Assembly: GCA_020639095.1 (NCBI GenBank)
Contig: JACKHH010000004.1
Coordinates: 105,573 to 169,572 of the forward strand
Direction: 5' to 3'
Source of the DNA: Phycisphaerales bacterium
GTDB lineage: Bacteria; Planctomycetota; Phycisphaerae; UBA1845
DNA: 64,000 bases
Shown here: in pieces, positions 24,764 through 33,933 of the stretch
Layout: each line of letters starts with the position of its first letter
How positions within the stretch are numbered: position 1 is the first letter of the stretch
Made by a program: the position numbers and the translations under genes
Notes under the pieces: generated by a model
What the model saw: the letters and a program-made list of their open reading frames with translations, nothing else
Told to the model about the DNA's origin: nothing
Database searches by the model: none

Positions 24764-25786
24764 CTATTCCGGCGGGCTGGGATCATCGTACGGATTGTCG
24801 TCGATCATGCTTTGCGGCACTTCTTCGTCGGCGGGCTCTTCGACGGCACCCTCTTCACCAGCCGTTTCCTGCGTCGCGGGCTTACCCGCCTTGGGCTTCG
24901 CACCACCGATGCTTTCTTGGAGCTTGGCGAGTCGCTCATTGAAGGTGGCAGCCTGGTCATCGTCCAGTTCTTCGAGAACGGCATCACGAAGTTCGTCCGC
25001 CAGCGAACTCATACGGGCTTCGTCGCCGCGCGCCTCACGGGCATCCTGCACGTAATCGGCGAAAATGTCGCGCGTAGCTTGACGCTGTTCGACCGAAAGA
25101 TCGACCGCGGACAACGCCTTGCGGATCAACTGGACGGGATCCGTGTTCTTCTTACCGCTCGACAGCTTCTTTTCGTACTTCTCAGCAATCTTGTCGAACG
25201 CGTCAATCTGGTCTTCGTAGATGACATCACTGACGTCGGAAACCAGCTGGTCGAAGTCGACTTCCTCGCCCGAGTTGTCCTTGCGTGACTGCGTGATCTG
25301 TTCACGGAGTTCATCGACGCGTTCGCGATCGCCCTCACGCTGCGCCTCACGCAGTTGCGAAACCAGATCGCGAATCTCGGCACCACGATCGCGGCGATCC
25401 GAAGCCATACGCGCCGCATTTTCGTTTAGCGGCTTGATGTACTGTTCGAAGACCTCGCGAACGTCGTCCGCAGCCTCGTCATCCAAATCAAGCGAACGGG
25501 CGACTTCGTCGCGAAACGCTTCGAGCAACCGAGCACTGCGGCTGCGGGCTGCACTGCCCGGCACCAAGCGGCCCCGTGAATGCCTGCCGCCTTCAGCGCG
25601 TTCACCGTCTTCACCCTCGGGTGCGTCGGCAGCATCGGCGGGTGGCGTGTCGTCGGCCTGCTCGTCAGCCACGACGACATCGATCTCGTCTTCGCCATAC
25701 GCCTCTTCGCCGTAGGCCGCACGCGCGGCGGATATCGGCAATGCGAGCAAAGCCACCATCCAAAGCAATACAGCAGAACGCGTCAT
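24764..25786 (-). CDS. Exported acidic helical protein (CpxP/Spy-like features)
   Basis: A 340-residue protein with a signal peptide (MTRSAVLLWMVALLALPISA, cleavage near ARA-AYG). The mature chain is very acidic at both ends and helical in between, with two similar repeats near residues 85-125 and 215-260 (AADDVREVFEQYIKPLNENA versus RQATRDIFADYVQDAREARG). This pattern resembles LTXXQ/Spy-type periplasmic proteins, but no LTxxQ motif is seen. The C-terminal 60 residues are Glu/Ala/Pro-rich and likely disordered. It is convergent with the ATPase gene. Function unknown. Confidence 0.65.
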   Translation of the reverse strand: MTRSAVLLWMVALLALPISAARAAYGEEAYGEDEIDVVVADEQADDTPPADAADAPEGEDGERAEGGRHSRGRLVPGSAARSRSARLLEAFRDEVARSLDLDDEAADDVREVFEQYIKPLNENAARMASDRRDRGAEIRDLVSQLREAQREGDRERVDELREQITQSRKDNSGEEVDFDQLVSDVSDVIYEDQIDAFDKIAEKYEKKLSSGKKNTDPVQLIRKALSAVDLSVEQRQATRDIFADYVQDAREARGDEARMSSLADELRDAVLEELDDDQAATFNERLAKLQESIGGAKPKAGKPATQETAGEEGAVEEPADEEVPQSMIDDNPYDDPSPPE

Positions 25787-26028
25787 CTCCGACTACCTCC
25801 ACAAAAAACGAGTGCCTCGCGGGTTGTGGATTCTCAGGCGAACCGCACAATACTCGCGGGACCAGCCGTCATCGGTCCATCGTCATCCGAATCCGAGATT
25901 CGGTCACAGCGGCGTAATTATCACGATATCCCTCGCCGCTTGCTATACCCGACCCGGGTCGATACCCGGCAGATACATCGGCGAAACCGCGCAGCCGCCG
26001 CGACTGCGAACGTAATTCTTTATATCGA
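25787..26028. other. Divergent intergenic region
   Basis: 242 bases between the acidic exported protein (leftward) and the M48 protease (rightward). No gene or clear regulatory palindrome is seen. Confidence 0.3.
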
Positions 26029-27543
26029 ATGCACTTACAGATCGTCATGGCATTCGCGCTGTTGCTCTGGTGGCCGGACGGTCCGCCGGGCACTCCGTGG
26101 CTTCACAGGCCGCTCGACGTATGTCTGGCGGTCTGGGGCACGCCGATTATCATCGCCTTAGCAGCCCAGATGCTCTGCGTCATCACGCGCACGCGGCTCA
26201 AGCACCCGACGCGCGCGTCGTCCGCACTTCCCTTTTACCATCGCGGCGTGCTGGTGTTGCGGGTGGCGGCGCTGGTGGCGCTCGCGGGCCACCTGCTCGT
26301 GACTCCCTGGCCGTTGATGCTCGCGGACATACCGCTGATACGCGCGATTCCCGGACTGCCCCAACTCTGCATCCTGGTCCCCTATTTCATGAGCCTCATC
26401 GCAATCTGGTGGATGCTCTACCCGGTCGAGAAAGCCAGCCGCGGATTCACGCCCACGGCGCAGCGCACTTCACGATGGCGCTACGTCGTGTTCAACCTGC
26501 GACACCAGGTGCTCATCGTCGCGCTTCCGCTGGCGATCATCGTCATCACTTTCGCCGCCACACGCGAGTACCGCCCCGCGCTCATTCGCCTCACCGGTTC
26601 GAAATGGGCGCCGGAAGCACTGCTCGGTGTCGTCGCGATGGCCATCTTTGTGTTTTCCCCAATTCTGCTGCGACGCGTGTGGGCGACCTCCCCGCTGCCC
26701 GAAGGGCCGCTGCGCGACAAGCTGCTCGCGATGTGCGGGCGCATCGGACTGCGCGTGCGTGAGATTCTCGTGTGGCATAGCGACGGAGTGATGGTCAACG
26801 CCGCGGTAATGGGCCTCTTCCCCCGCGTGCGCTACATCATGCTCTCCGACACGCTGCTCGCATCGATGACCGACGACGAAATCGAAGCGGTCTTCGGGCA
26901 TGAAGCCGGGCACGTGCGACATCACCACATTCCCTACTTCCTGCTCTTCGCGCTGATCAGCATGTTGATCGCATCGGGCGTGATCGAGTTCCTCGCGCGG
27001 ACCTGTCGCGACGCCAATGCTGTGTGGCACCTCAGCGATGATGCGATTCAAGCGCTCGGGCTGGCCGCAATCGTGCCCATTTGGGGTATTGGCTTCGGAT
27101 GGGTATCGCGAAGGTTTGAACGGCAGGCTGACGTGTTCGGCGCAAGCTGTGCATCACCGCCGAAACGCAGCGACAACTGCCGACTGCCCTGCTGCGTACA
27201 CGATGGTTCAGGCGCAGCCAATGGCGACGCGGTGTGCGCGACCGGCGCGGGCATCTTTGTGAAAGCGCTCGGCAAAGTCGCGCTGCTCAACGGCATTCCG
27301 CCGACGGAACGAAGCTGGCGCCATTCGAGCATCGCGTCGCGCATGCGTTTCTTGACGGAGCTGTCGGGCGATCCGATGATGGCGCGACGCTTCGCCGGAC
27401 GCGTTCGCGGCATCAAGCGGGCGCTGGTTTTGCTTTCGATACTGGGGCTGGGCATCAGCGCGGTCTACCTCTGGCAGAACCCGGGGTACCGCCGCGAGAT
27501 TCTGACCAGCGTGATCGAACCGCTGCGCAAGCTCTGGAAATAG
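26029..27543 (+). CDS. STE24-like M48 membrane metalloprotease
   Basis: A 504-residue protein with about five membrane helices before the catalytic domain. The zinc motif is His291-Glu292-Ala-Gly-His295, with Glu364 in RRFERQAD as the probable third ligand; this is the M48 (HtpX/Ste24) arrangement. Between this Glu and the last segment lies a Cys-rich stretch (residues ~370-405, five Cys) not usual in the family. A final membrane helix sits at ~465-485. M48 proteases degrade misfolded or damaged membrane proteins. No neighbouring gene indicates a specific substrate. Confidence 0.88.
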   Translation: MHLQIVMAFALLLWWPDGPPGTPWLHRPLDVCLAVWGTPIIIALAAQMLCVITRTRLKHPTRASSALPFYHRGVLVLRVAALVALAGHLLVTPWPLMLADIPLIRAIPGLPQLCILVPYFMSLIAIWWMLYPVEKASRGFTPTAQRTSRWRYVVFNLRHQVLIVALPLAIIVITFAATREYRPALIRLTGSKWAPEALLGVVAMAIFVFSPILLRRVWATSPLPEGPLRDKLLAMCGRIGLRVREILVWHSDGVMVNAAVMGLFPRVRYIMLSDTLLASMTDDEIEAVFGHEAGHVRHHHIPYFLLFALISMLIASGVIEFLARTCRDANAVWHLSDDAIQALGLAAIVPIWGIGFGWVSRRFERQADVFGASCASPPKRSDNCRLPCCVHDGSGAANGDAVCATGAGIFVKALGKVALLNGIPPTERSWRHSSIASRMRFLTELSGDPMMARRFAGRVRGIKRALVLLSILGLGISAVYLWQNPGYRREILTSVIEPLRKLWK

Positions 27544-27579
27544 CCGCAAACGACAAGAATGACGTGGTGAAGGCAACAG

Positions 27580-27635
27580 CATGTGGGACCGGTTTTCCAA
27601 CCGGTCATGACCGGCTAGAAAGCCGGTCCCACATG
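27580..27635. repeat. 56-bp near-perfect palindrome (GTGGGACCGG family)
   Basis: Centred on TCATGA (27605-27610). Each arm reads CATGTGGGACCGG-YTTTC-YARCCGG-T. It lies 37 bases after the M48 stop and 33 before folD, and could also end transcription. One arm recurs at 8406-8429. Confidence 0.8.
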
Positions 27636-27668
27636 GGTAGTCATCGGTGCATTAAGGAGTTTCCCAAC

Positions 27669-28565
27669 GTGGCAGCGCGCATCATCAATGGTTCCGAGAT
27701 GGCGGCGCGCATTCGTGAGGCTACGGCCGAGCGCGTGGCTGCGCTGAAGGCTACTTGCGTTAACGTGCGACTCGACGCGATCATCGTCGGCGACCCAGCC
27801 GCTGGGGTGATCTACGCCCGTTCGCAGGAGAAACGCTGCGCCAAGGTGGGCGTGGAGTATCGCCTGCACACGCTCGACGCATCGATCGACGACGACCATT
27901 TGCAGAACTTCATCGAGGAGTTGAGCCACGACGACGCGGTGACCGGTGTCATGCTCAACCTGCCGCTGCCGGAACACCTCGACACGCCGGCAGCCCAGTA
28001 TGCGATTGATCCCTACAAGGACGTCGAAGGCGTCAACCCCGCGAACATCGGATTGTTGTTTTACGGCACGCCGATCATTGCACCGTGTACCGCGCTCGCG
28101 GTGATGGCGGTCCTCCAGGAAACGGGTGTGGACGTGCGCGGCAAGGACGTGTGCATCGTCGGCCAGGGCAGCATAGTGGGAAAACCCATCGCCCTGTCGC
28201 TCATGTGCGCCGAAGCCACCGTACGCACGTGCAACAAGTACACACCCGACCTCGCGGCGCACACCGCCGATGCTGATATCGTCATCGCAGCCGCTGGCGT
28301 GCCCGGACTGATCGGCGGCAAGCACGTCAAAGAAGGCGCCATCGTCATCGACGTGGGCATCAACTCAGTGCCCGATCCGCAGTCTGACGATCCAAACGCG
28401 ACGCGCGTCGTCGGCGACGTGAAGTTCGACGAAGTCGTCGAGAAGGCGAGCGCGGTCACGCCGGTACCCGGCGGCGTCGGCCCTGTCACGGTCGCGATCC
28501 TCCTGCAAAACGCAGCCGAGGCGGCAGCCAAACAGCACGCCCACAGGCGAATTCATCCACACTGA
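27669..28565 (+). CDS. folD: Methylenetetrahydrofolate dehydrogenase FolD, active-site variant
   Basis: 298 residues from a GTG with AAGGAG 10 bases before it; the longer open frame upstream is not coding. The FolD fold is clear: VGDPAAGVIY, LNLPLPEHLD, KDVEGVNPANIG, GKDVCIVGQGSIVGKP (dinucleotide site), and TPVPGGVGPVTVAILL. However the three residues used for cyclohydrolase chemistry are changed: the conserved Tyr-x-x-x-Lys Lys is Gln53 (Tyr49-Ala-Arg-Ser-Gln), the Gln of VQLPLP is Asn97, and the Asp of KDVDG is Glu120. This predicts an NAD(P)-dependent dehydrogenase with weak or no cyclohydrolase activity. Translation was checked codon by codon. Confidence 0.88.
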   Translation: MAARIINGSEMAARIREATAERVAALKATCVNVRLDAIIVGDPAAGVIYARSQEKRCAKVGVEYRLHTLDASIDDDHLQNFIEELSHDDAVTGVMLNLPLPEHLDTPAAQYAIDPYKDVEGVNPANIGLLFYGTPIIAPCTALAVMAVLQETGVDVRGKDVCIVGQGSIVGKPIALSLMCAEATVRTCNKYTPDLAAHTADADIVIAAAGVPGLIGGKHVKEGAIVIDVGINSVPDPQSDDPNATRVVGDVKFDEVVEKASAVTPVPGGVGPVTVAILLQNAAEAAAKQHAHRRIHPH

Positions 28566-29401
28566 TCCTTCGACAAGGAGCGGGCTCACAGGCACCCTGC
28601 CTACGATGGATCTGTGGTTCACTCATGGTCCATAGCGCGGTGAACGATTTGACTGCGCATGAGCACGCTGCACTTCGCTGACCTCAGATGCCGCAGTGTG
28701 CAATATCCGCGCTACTGAGTGAACCTTTCTGACTGATTCGCGGCCAGCAGGTTGAACAGTCATTGCGACCTTGGCCTATCACTCCTGTTGCATATTTGGA
28801 AATCGGGGAATGTACGCTATGGGGGTGGCCGACTCCGCCTGGTGCAACAAATCGACTGTGGGCGATCGCTTTTTCGCCATTACATTCAGCTGCATCGGAG
28901 GGTATGTAGTGAAGTAGAATTCGCGTCTTTGTTTCATTGCAGCCCTACTTGCACGGGTACTGGCTAGAAGCTATCCCACTGCTTGGTTTCCCATCATGAC
29001 CGTGTTATAAGCGGTCCTGCCTAGACTCACGGACGAACAGTTGGACTGGCTGGTGGAATGGATAGGTGATTTTCCTTACTAGATTGGACGGCACACGATC
29101 ATCACGACCCCACCCCGTGAAGGGGTGGACCACCCGTCGAGCACGGACTGCGCTCCGCTGCATTGCGAATTGCCCATGACGCGAAGCCGGCACGATTGAG
29201 GTTTTCCTGTCACGACGCACGTGAAGTCGTTTCCTGATTCTAGCCGCCCGACGGTCCGCGCGGCATCACAATTCGGACACGCTTCTTAGCGGTAACTTCG
29301 CGCGAATGGGCTACCTGGGTGCTTGGGAATTGGCTACGCTTTTTTCCGAAGCATGCACGTGGTGCGTGCGGTTTTTTTGGACGGGCCAGGGGAACAGAAG
29401 T
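28566..29401. other. Gene-poor region
   Basis: 836 bases between folD and the endonuclease gene with noticeably lower GC than the flanks. Several short frames exist but none has a family motif, start signal or codon bias. A CCCCACCCCGTGAAGGGGTG hairpin lies at 29108-29128. It may hold the promoter of the endonuclease gene and remnants of an older insertion; nothing firm can be said. Confidence 0.35.
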
Positions 29402-32308
29402 ATGTCACACCGGCTTTTCGCGCGTCGTACGTTTCTTATTGCTTCCTTAATGAGTTTGGTCTGTAGTGCGAACGCTCTCGCGCTCAACGTGGGCGACCTC
29501 GCGATCATTTCGTTCGCGTCGGACGATCCGGACGCGGTGGCGTTCGTGGTGCTTCGGGAGATTCCCTCGGGCACGGTGATTCGGTTCACCGATTCCGGCT
29601 GGCAGGCGGGCGGCGGGTTTCGGGCGAACGAGGGCGGCATTCAGTACAACGCCCCGAGCACGTTGTCACCCGGCACCGTCGTCAGCAAGAGCAACCCGTT
29701 CACTTCGGGCGGATGGGCGATCAACAACGCGGGTGTCGGCGCCAGCGGATTCGCATTGTCGACATCCGGCGACCAGATCCTGGCATTCACTGGCGACCCG
29801 GGCAGTCCGGCATTCGTACACGCGGTCAACTTCGACAGCGCCGGCTACTCCGACGCGACGAGTTCAAACACGACGGCATTGCCGACCGGCCTGACGGCGG
29901 GTACGTCAGCCGTCAACATTCCCGAAGCGGACAACGGCTACTACAGCGGCACGACGACCGGCACGCCGGAAGCACTGCTCGCGGCAATCGGCAATCCGAG
30001 CAACTGGACTACGAGCAACAGCACGATCACGCCGCCGTCATGGAGTTTTACCGTGATGGGCAGCGGCCCGCTGGTGGGCGATGTCACGCTGGCGGCTTCG
30101 ACGTTCACGGTTGGGCAGATGACGACGGTCACGGTCGATTTGACCGGTCCACCGAGCCCGGGAAGCCCCGTTACCGTGCAGTTGACGAGTGGTGCGTTCA
30201 GCGCACCGGTGAACCTGGTGATCAGCAATCCGAACGCCTTCGGCATTGCGAACGTGACCATGGCCAACGAAGGCAACTGGACGGTCATCGCGACGGCGAT
30301 TTCGGGCGGTACCGGGTCGATCGAAACCGACGCCTTTGCGGTCGGCAATCCGATGACGCCGCCGACGGCTGACGCGGGCCCGGATCGCAATGTCGAACTG
30401 AGCGGATCGATTGTCACGATCTCGCTGACGGGCGCGATGGCCGACGACGCCGAGGGACTTGCCGGCGTGGATTACGAATGGACGCCGGTCACCACGCCGG
30501 GCTTGGTAAGCTGGCAGTATCGCAGCGGCGCAGTGAACGCGACGACCGATCCCGGCACCGCACAGGTGACCTTCAATGCCGTCGGTGCGTACGTGTTGAC
30601 GCTGACGGTAACCGATGCCGACGAGATCGTGGCCACGGACACGATGACGGTTTCGGTGAACAACCCGATTCCGACCGATCAGTTTGATCCGCCCGCGGGC
30701 TACTACTCGGCTGCCACCGGTCAGGGCAGCACGCTGAAGATGCAGCTCTCCTCGATCATTACCAGTGGCCACGTGCAGCAGTCGTACGGCGACTTCAAGA
30801 CGTCGGCTGCCATCTACGATGCCGATCCGGAAGTGCCCGGCAACATCCTGCTGGTCTACAACCGCGATTCGATTCCATCGGCATGGACCAGCGGCAGCAC
30901 CTGGAGCCGGGAGCATGTTTGGCCGCAGTCGCTCCAGCCGGGCGATGCGAGCGACAGCTCGAAGGGCAACCTCGGCGATCCGTACGCCCTCCGCCCCGTC
31001 AATCCGAGCATCAACAGTTCACGCGGAAACAAGCCGTTCGGCATCGTCAGCACGACCGGTGCGTATGGCTCCGTCGGTTCGTATTACTTCCCCGGCGACG
31101 AGGACAAGGGCGACATCGCACGCAGCCAGTTCTACTCCGCGACGCGCTACATGAGCACGCTCTCGCTCGTCAACGGAATTCCCTCGGGCAATCAGATGGG
31201 TGACCTCGAATCGATGGTGCGCTGGCACTACACCGACGTGCCCGATTACTTCGAGCGTCGTCGCTGCCACTTGATCTACGAGGACCAGCACAACCGCAGC
31301 CCGTTCGTCGATCGCCCCGAGTTTGTCTGGTCGATCTTCGGCGACGGCGCCAATGACAGCACGCTCTTCGTGTCGCCGAGCGAACCGCTTGATGGCGTGT
31401 CGACGATCGGTCTGGCCTACGCTCCGGTCATCGTCGGTGGGCCGCTGCCCGCGACGACGGCGATCACACTTTCAAAGGAAGGCACCGACCCGACGTATTA
31501 CTTGGTGTCGGTCATCGGCGACGCGACCTCCGACGTCACCGGCCGGTTCAACGCCTTCGACTTCGGGTCGCAGCAGCGCACGATCAACGTCGGCGTTTCG
31601 GCAATCACGAGCATTCCGGGTTCGTACAGTGGCTCGGTTGTTGTCGACAATCTCGACATCAGCAGCGAAGGCACCGGCCAGGGTGCGGACGACGGCGACG
31701 ACACGATCGACGTCTCGTTCACGGTGTACGATCACTCGGACGCTTCGTTCGCGGGCGATGCTGACTCAAACGGTTTGGTGATCGACTTCGGTACGGTGTC
31801 AGCGGCTGGTGGTGTGCAGACGGTTGCGTTCAGCATCCACAACCTCGCTTCGGTTTCCGGATTCACGGCTGGTCTTGATCTGGTCGCGGTGACGCCGGCG
31901 GGCGATGACGACGTGCTCACGACCGATGTGGCGCCGTTTGCCGAACTCGCGAGCGGTCAAAGCTTGCTGTTCAATGCCGCGATTGACCCGACGATGGTTT
32001 CGCCGGGTGCTTACTCTGCCACGTACGTTTTTGATGTGGCTGACGAGAACCTGCCCGGTTCGACGGCGGGTGCGCCGCTGACGCTCACCTTGCAGGGCGT
32101 GGTGTCCGGCGCGATCTTCCCGTTCGACGACGACGGCGACGGTGACGTTGACAACCTCGACGCGATCAACTTCGTGAACTGCTTGTCGGGCCCGAACGGT
32201 GGTGTGCCGACTCCCGAGTGTGCAAACCACGACTGGGATGAAGACGGCGACATTGACCTGCAGGACGTGGCTGCACTGCAATCCGCGTTCACCGGTATGT
32301 TGCCGTAA
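29402..32308 (+). CDS. Exported endonuclease I with Ig/PKD-like domains and dockerin-like C-terminus
   Basis: 968 residues from an ATG at 29402 (preceded by a purine-rich GGGGAACAGAAG). Signal peptide: MSHRLFARRTFLIASLMSLV, cleavage near ALA. Residues ~30-215 form a beta-rich domain found in exported planctomycete proteins; ~215-320 and ~320-420 are Ig-like/PKD-like. Residues ~425-640 are endonuclease I, with Ser-Arg-Glu-His505-Val-Trp-Pro-Gln catalytic motif and a later Asn-x-Ser-Arg-Gly-Asn segment. Residues ~690-900 are further beta domains; ~905-968 are two Asp-rich loops (DDDGDGDVDNLDA and DWDEDGDIDLQDV) with a CLSGP between, the dockerin-like sorting tail of Phycisphaerae. A secreted nuclease for nutrient scavenging is likely. 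Confidence 0.88.
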   Translation: MSHRLFARRTFLIASLMSLVCSANALALNVGDLAIISFASDDPDAVAFVVLREIPSGTVIRFTDSGWQAGGGFRANEGGIQYNAPSTLSPGTVVSKSNPFTSGGWAINNAGVGASGFALSTSGDQILAFTGDPGSPAFVHAVNFDSAGYSDATSSNTTALPTGLTAGTSAVNIPEADNGYYSGTTTGTPEALLAAIGNPSNWTTSNSTITPPSWSFTVMGSGPLVGDVTLAASTFTVGQMTTVTVDLTGPPSPGSPVTVQLTSGAFSAPVNLVISNPNAFGIANVTMANEGNWTVIATAISGGTGSIETDAFAVGNPMTPPTADAGPDRNVELSGSIVTISLTGAMADDAEGLAGVDYEWTPVTTPGLVSWQYRSGAVNATTDPGTAQVTFNAVGAYVLTLTVTDADEIVATDTMTVSVNNPIPTDQFDPPAGYYSAATGQGSTLKMQLSSIITSGHVQQSYGDFKTSAAIYDADPEVPGNILLVYNRDSIPSAWTSGSTWSREHVWPQSLQPGDASDSSKGNLGDPYALRPVNPSINSSRGNKPFGIVSTTGAYGSVGSYYFPGDEDKGDIARSQFYSATRYMSTLSLVNGIPSGNQMGDLESMVRWHYTDVPDYFERRRCHLIYEDQHNRSPFVDRPEFVWSIFGDGANDSTLFVSPSEPLDGVSTIGLAYAPVIVGGPLPATTAITLSKEGTDPTYYLVSVIGDATSDVTGRFNAFDFGSQQRTINVGVSAITSIPGSYSGSVVVDNLDISSEGTGQGADDGDDTIDVSFTVYDHSDASFAGDADSNGLVIDFGTVSAAGGVQTVAFSIHNLASVSGFTAGLDLVAVTPAGDDDVLTTDVAPFAELASGQSLLFNAAIDPTMVSPGAYSATYVFDVADENLPGSTAGAPLTLTLQGVVSGAIFPFDDDGDGDVDNLDAINFVNCLSGPNGGVPTPECANHDWDEDGDIDLQDVAALQSAFTGMLP

Positions 32309-32356
32309 GCAACGCGCCGATTCGGTAAGAAGTACACCTCAGATTGAAACCCGCAC

Positions 32357-32396
32357 GGGGTGGCCAGTTGCTCGTCAACGAGTGGCTGATCACCCC
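32357..32396. terminator. Imperfect hairpin between convergent genes
   Basis: GGGGTG / CACCCC outer arms with inner CAG/CTG and CTCG/CGAG pairs, followed by TCTTT. It ends the endonuclease gene and may serve the facing GGDEF gene as well. Confidence 0.5.
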
Positions 32397-32434
32397 TCTT
32401 TCGTGGTCGTACTGCGAAGTATCACGACGCGGTG

Positions 32435-33493
32435 CTATCTCAAATGACATTCGCAGGCCGCCGCCTGAGCGACGGGCGCAAGTGCCGGTGTGTCGGCGAT
32501 TGTGACGCGGTTGCGACCTGCCGCCTTGCTGTGGTAAAGCATTCTGTCGGCGCGGGTGACGATGGATTGGAGATCGTCGTCAGGCTGAACCATGGTTGCC
32601 CCAAGCGAAATCGTCGCCCGCAAGTCGCCTGACTGCATGGTCAAAGATGATTCCGCGACCAATGCACGAAGTTGCTCAACGCACGTTCGCAGGTTGCTCT
32701 GATCGACGCCCAGGATGACAACGAACTCCTCACCGCCCCACCGGCCGACGAGATCGCTCGCATGCGTGGCCCTACGCAGCGTTTGGGCGACCATGCGCAA
32801 GACCTCGTCCCCCACCGCGTGACCGTGCGTGTCGTTGAACGCCTTGAAGTGATCGATGTCGCCGACGGCAAGTCCGAAGGGAATGCCCGTACGGCTGAAC
32901 TCCGCGAGGCGGCCGGTGATTGCACTTTCCAGGAAGCGTCGATTGGCGACACCGGTCAGTGCATCACAGAACGCGGCGTTTTGCAGTTGCTTGATGCGCT
33001 GCATGTCGTCGACACGGGCTGTGCGATCGGTAAAGGTCTCGAACGCGCCGATGATTTGACCCGACATATCCCGAATCGGCCAGCCGCGAACATGTACCGG
33101 CACGCGATGTCCGTCGCGATGGTGCATGTAGACGTGTGCCTCGCGAGGCTTGCCGTCGGCCATCACCGCGTTGAGCGGACAGTGCTCCTTGCACAGCACG
33201 TGGCCGTCGACGTCGACGTGCATCAGCATCTTCTCGGAGCAGTGGCGGCCGAGCGCCTCCTCGACGCGGTAGCCGGAGATCTCGGCGGCACCTTGCGACC
33301 AGTACATGATGCGGCGACTCTGATCGACGAGGTAAACGCCGTCGCCCAGCGCATCAAGAATTTCCCAATGGAATCCGCCGGGAACGTCTTCGAGGAACGA
33401 ATCCAGACCGGTCATGGCAGCCGCGAGCGCCGCGGAACGCGGGAGCCCGATTTCCGTCACGAGTGTTGTGTCGTCAGTGTTGTGTTTCTTCAT
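32435..33493 (-). CDS. PAS-GGDEF diguanylate cyclase
   Basis: A 352-residue cytoplasmic protein. Residues ~40-165 are a PAS domain (ILDALGDGVYLVDQSRRIMY, Trp-Ser-Gln-Gly-Ala-Ala-Glu-Ile-Ser-Gly-Tyr) with an unusual His/Cys-containing insert (GRHCSEKMLMHVDVDGHVLC and KEHCPLNAVM), which may bind metal. Residues ~180-335 are a GGDEF domain with the active-site Gly-Gly-Glu-Glu-Phe and the upstream VGDIDHFKAFNDTHGHAVGD metal and nucleotide segment. The inhibitory I-site Arg-x-x-Asp reads His-Ala-Ser-Asp, so product feedback may be lost. It makes c-di-GMP. No other c-di-GMP gene is near. Confidence 0.92.
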   Translation of the reverse strand: MKKHNTDDTTLVTEIGLPRSAALAAAMTGLDSFLEDVPGGFHWEILDALGDGVYLVDQSRRIMYWSQGAAEISGYRVEEALGRHCSEKMLMHVDVDGHVLCKEHCPLNAVMADGKPREAHVYMHHRDGHRVPVHVRGWPIRDMSGQIIGAFETFTDRTARVDDMQRIKQLQNAAFCDALTGVANRRFLESAITGRLAEFSRTGIPFGLAVGDIDHFKAFNDTHGHAVGDEVLRMVAQTLRRATHASDLVGRWGGEEFVVILGVDQSNLRTCVEQLRALVAESSLTMQSGDLRATISLGATMVQPDDDLQSIVTRADRMLYHSKAAGRNRVTIADTPALAPVAQAAACECHLR

Positions 33494-33933
33494 CGTTCAG
33501 ATCGATCATGCATGCTGTCCGCGACCGTTGACAGGCAGTGCGCATGGCAACGAGATCCGCTTCAATGGTAATCGACAGGAAACAGATCCACTATTGCGAA
33601 ATCCTACATTGCGAATTGACGGAATCCCGACGTGCCGGCACGAACTATGGAGTGTCTACCTCACGACGGATACACCGGCGATCGTTGGAAGTCGGGAGTT
33701 ATCGGCTTGCCATCAACATTCAGCGCAGCGAACACCTGACACGATAGCATTTCCCAACCCCGCATGATCGGACGTTGCGCAGTCCGGTAGAGCGATTGAC
33801 TTCGTAGGTCGTAAGCTCACTCTTGCGTTGATGACCTATGGAAATCCGCATGCACCACTCAAGGTGGCGAGATGGCGTTGACCAAGTGCCGTGCGAAGTT
33901 GTTGGCTTGGCGACCCGCATTCCATGGACCGCC
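33494..33933. other. Intergenic region without a supported gene
   Basis: 440 bases between the GGDEF gene and the ROK kinase gene. A 69-codon frame at 33538-33747 lacks a start signal and has no recognisable family; the stretch is lower in GC and may be a decayed fragment. No terminator or palindrome was identified. Confidence 0.3.

Noticed and set aside
27234..27668. Upstream extension of folD overlapping the M48 gene
   Set aside because: Sequence is a shifted frame of the M48 C-terminus and the repeat; the GTG with AAGGAG at 27669 fits FolD length.
28752..28967. 71-codon frame in the gene-poor stretch after folD
   Set aside because: No ribosome-binding site, family or codon bias.
33538..33747. 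69-codon frame between GGDEF and ROK genes
   Set aside because: No recognisable domain or start signal; could be a decayed fragment but evidence is too thin.
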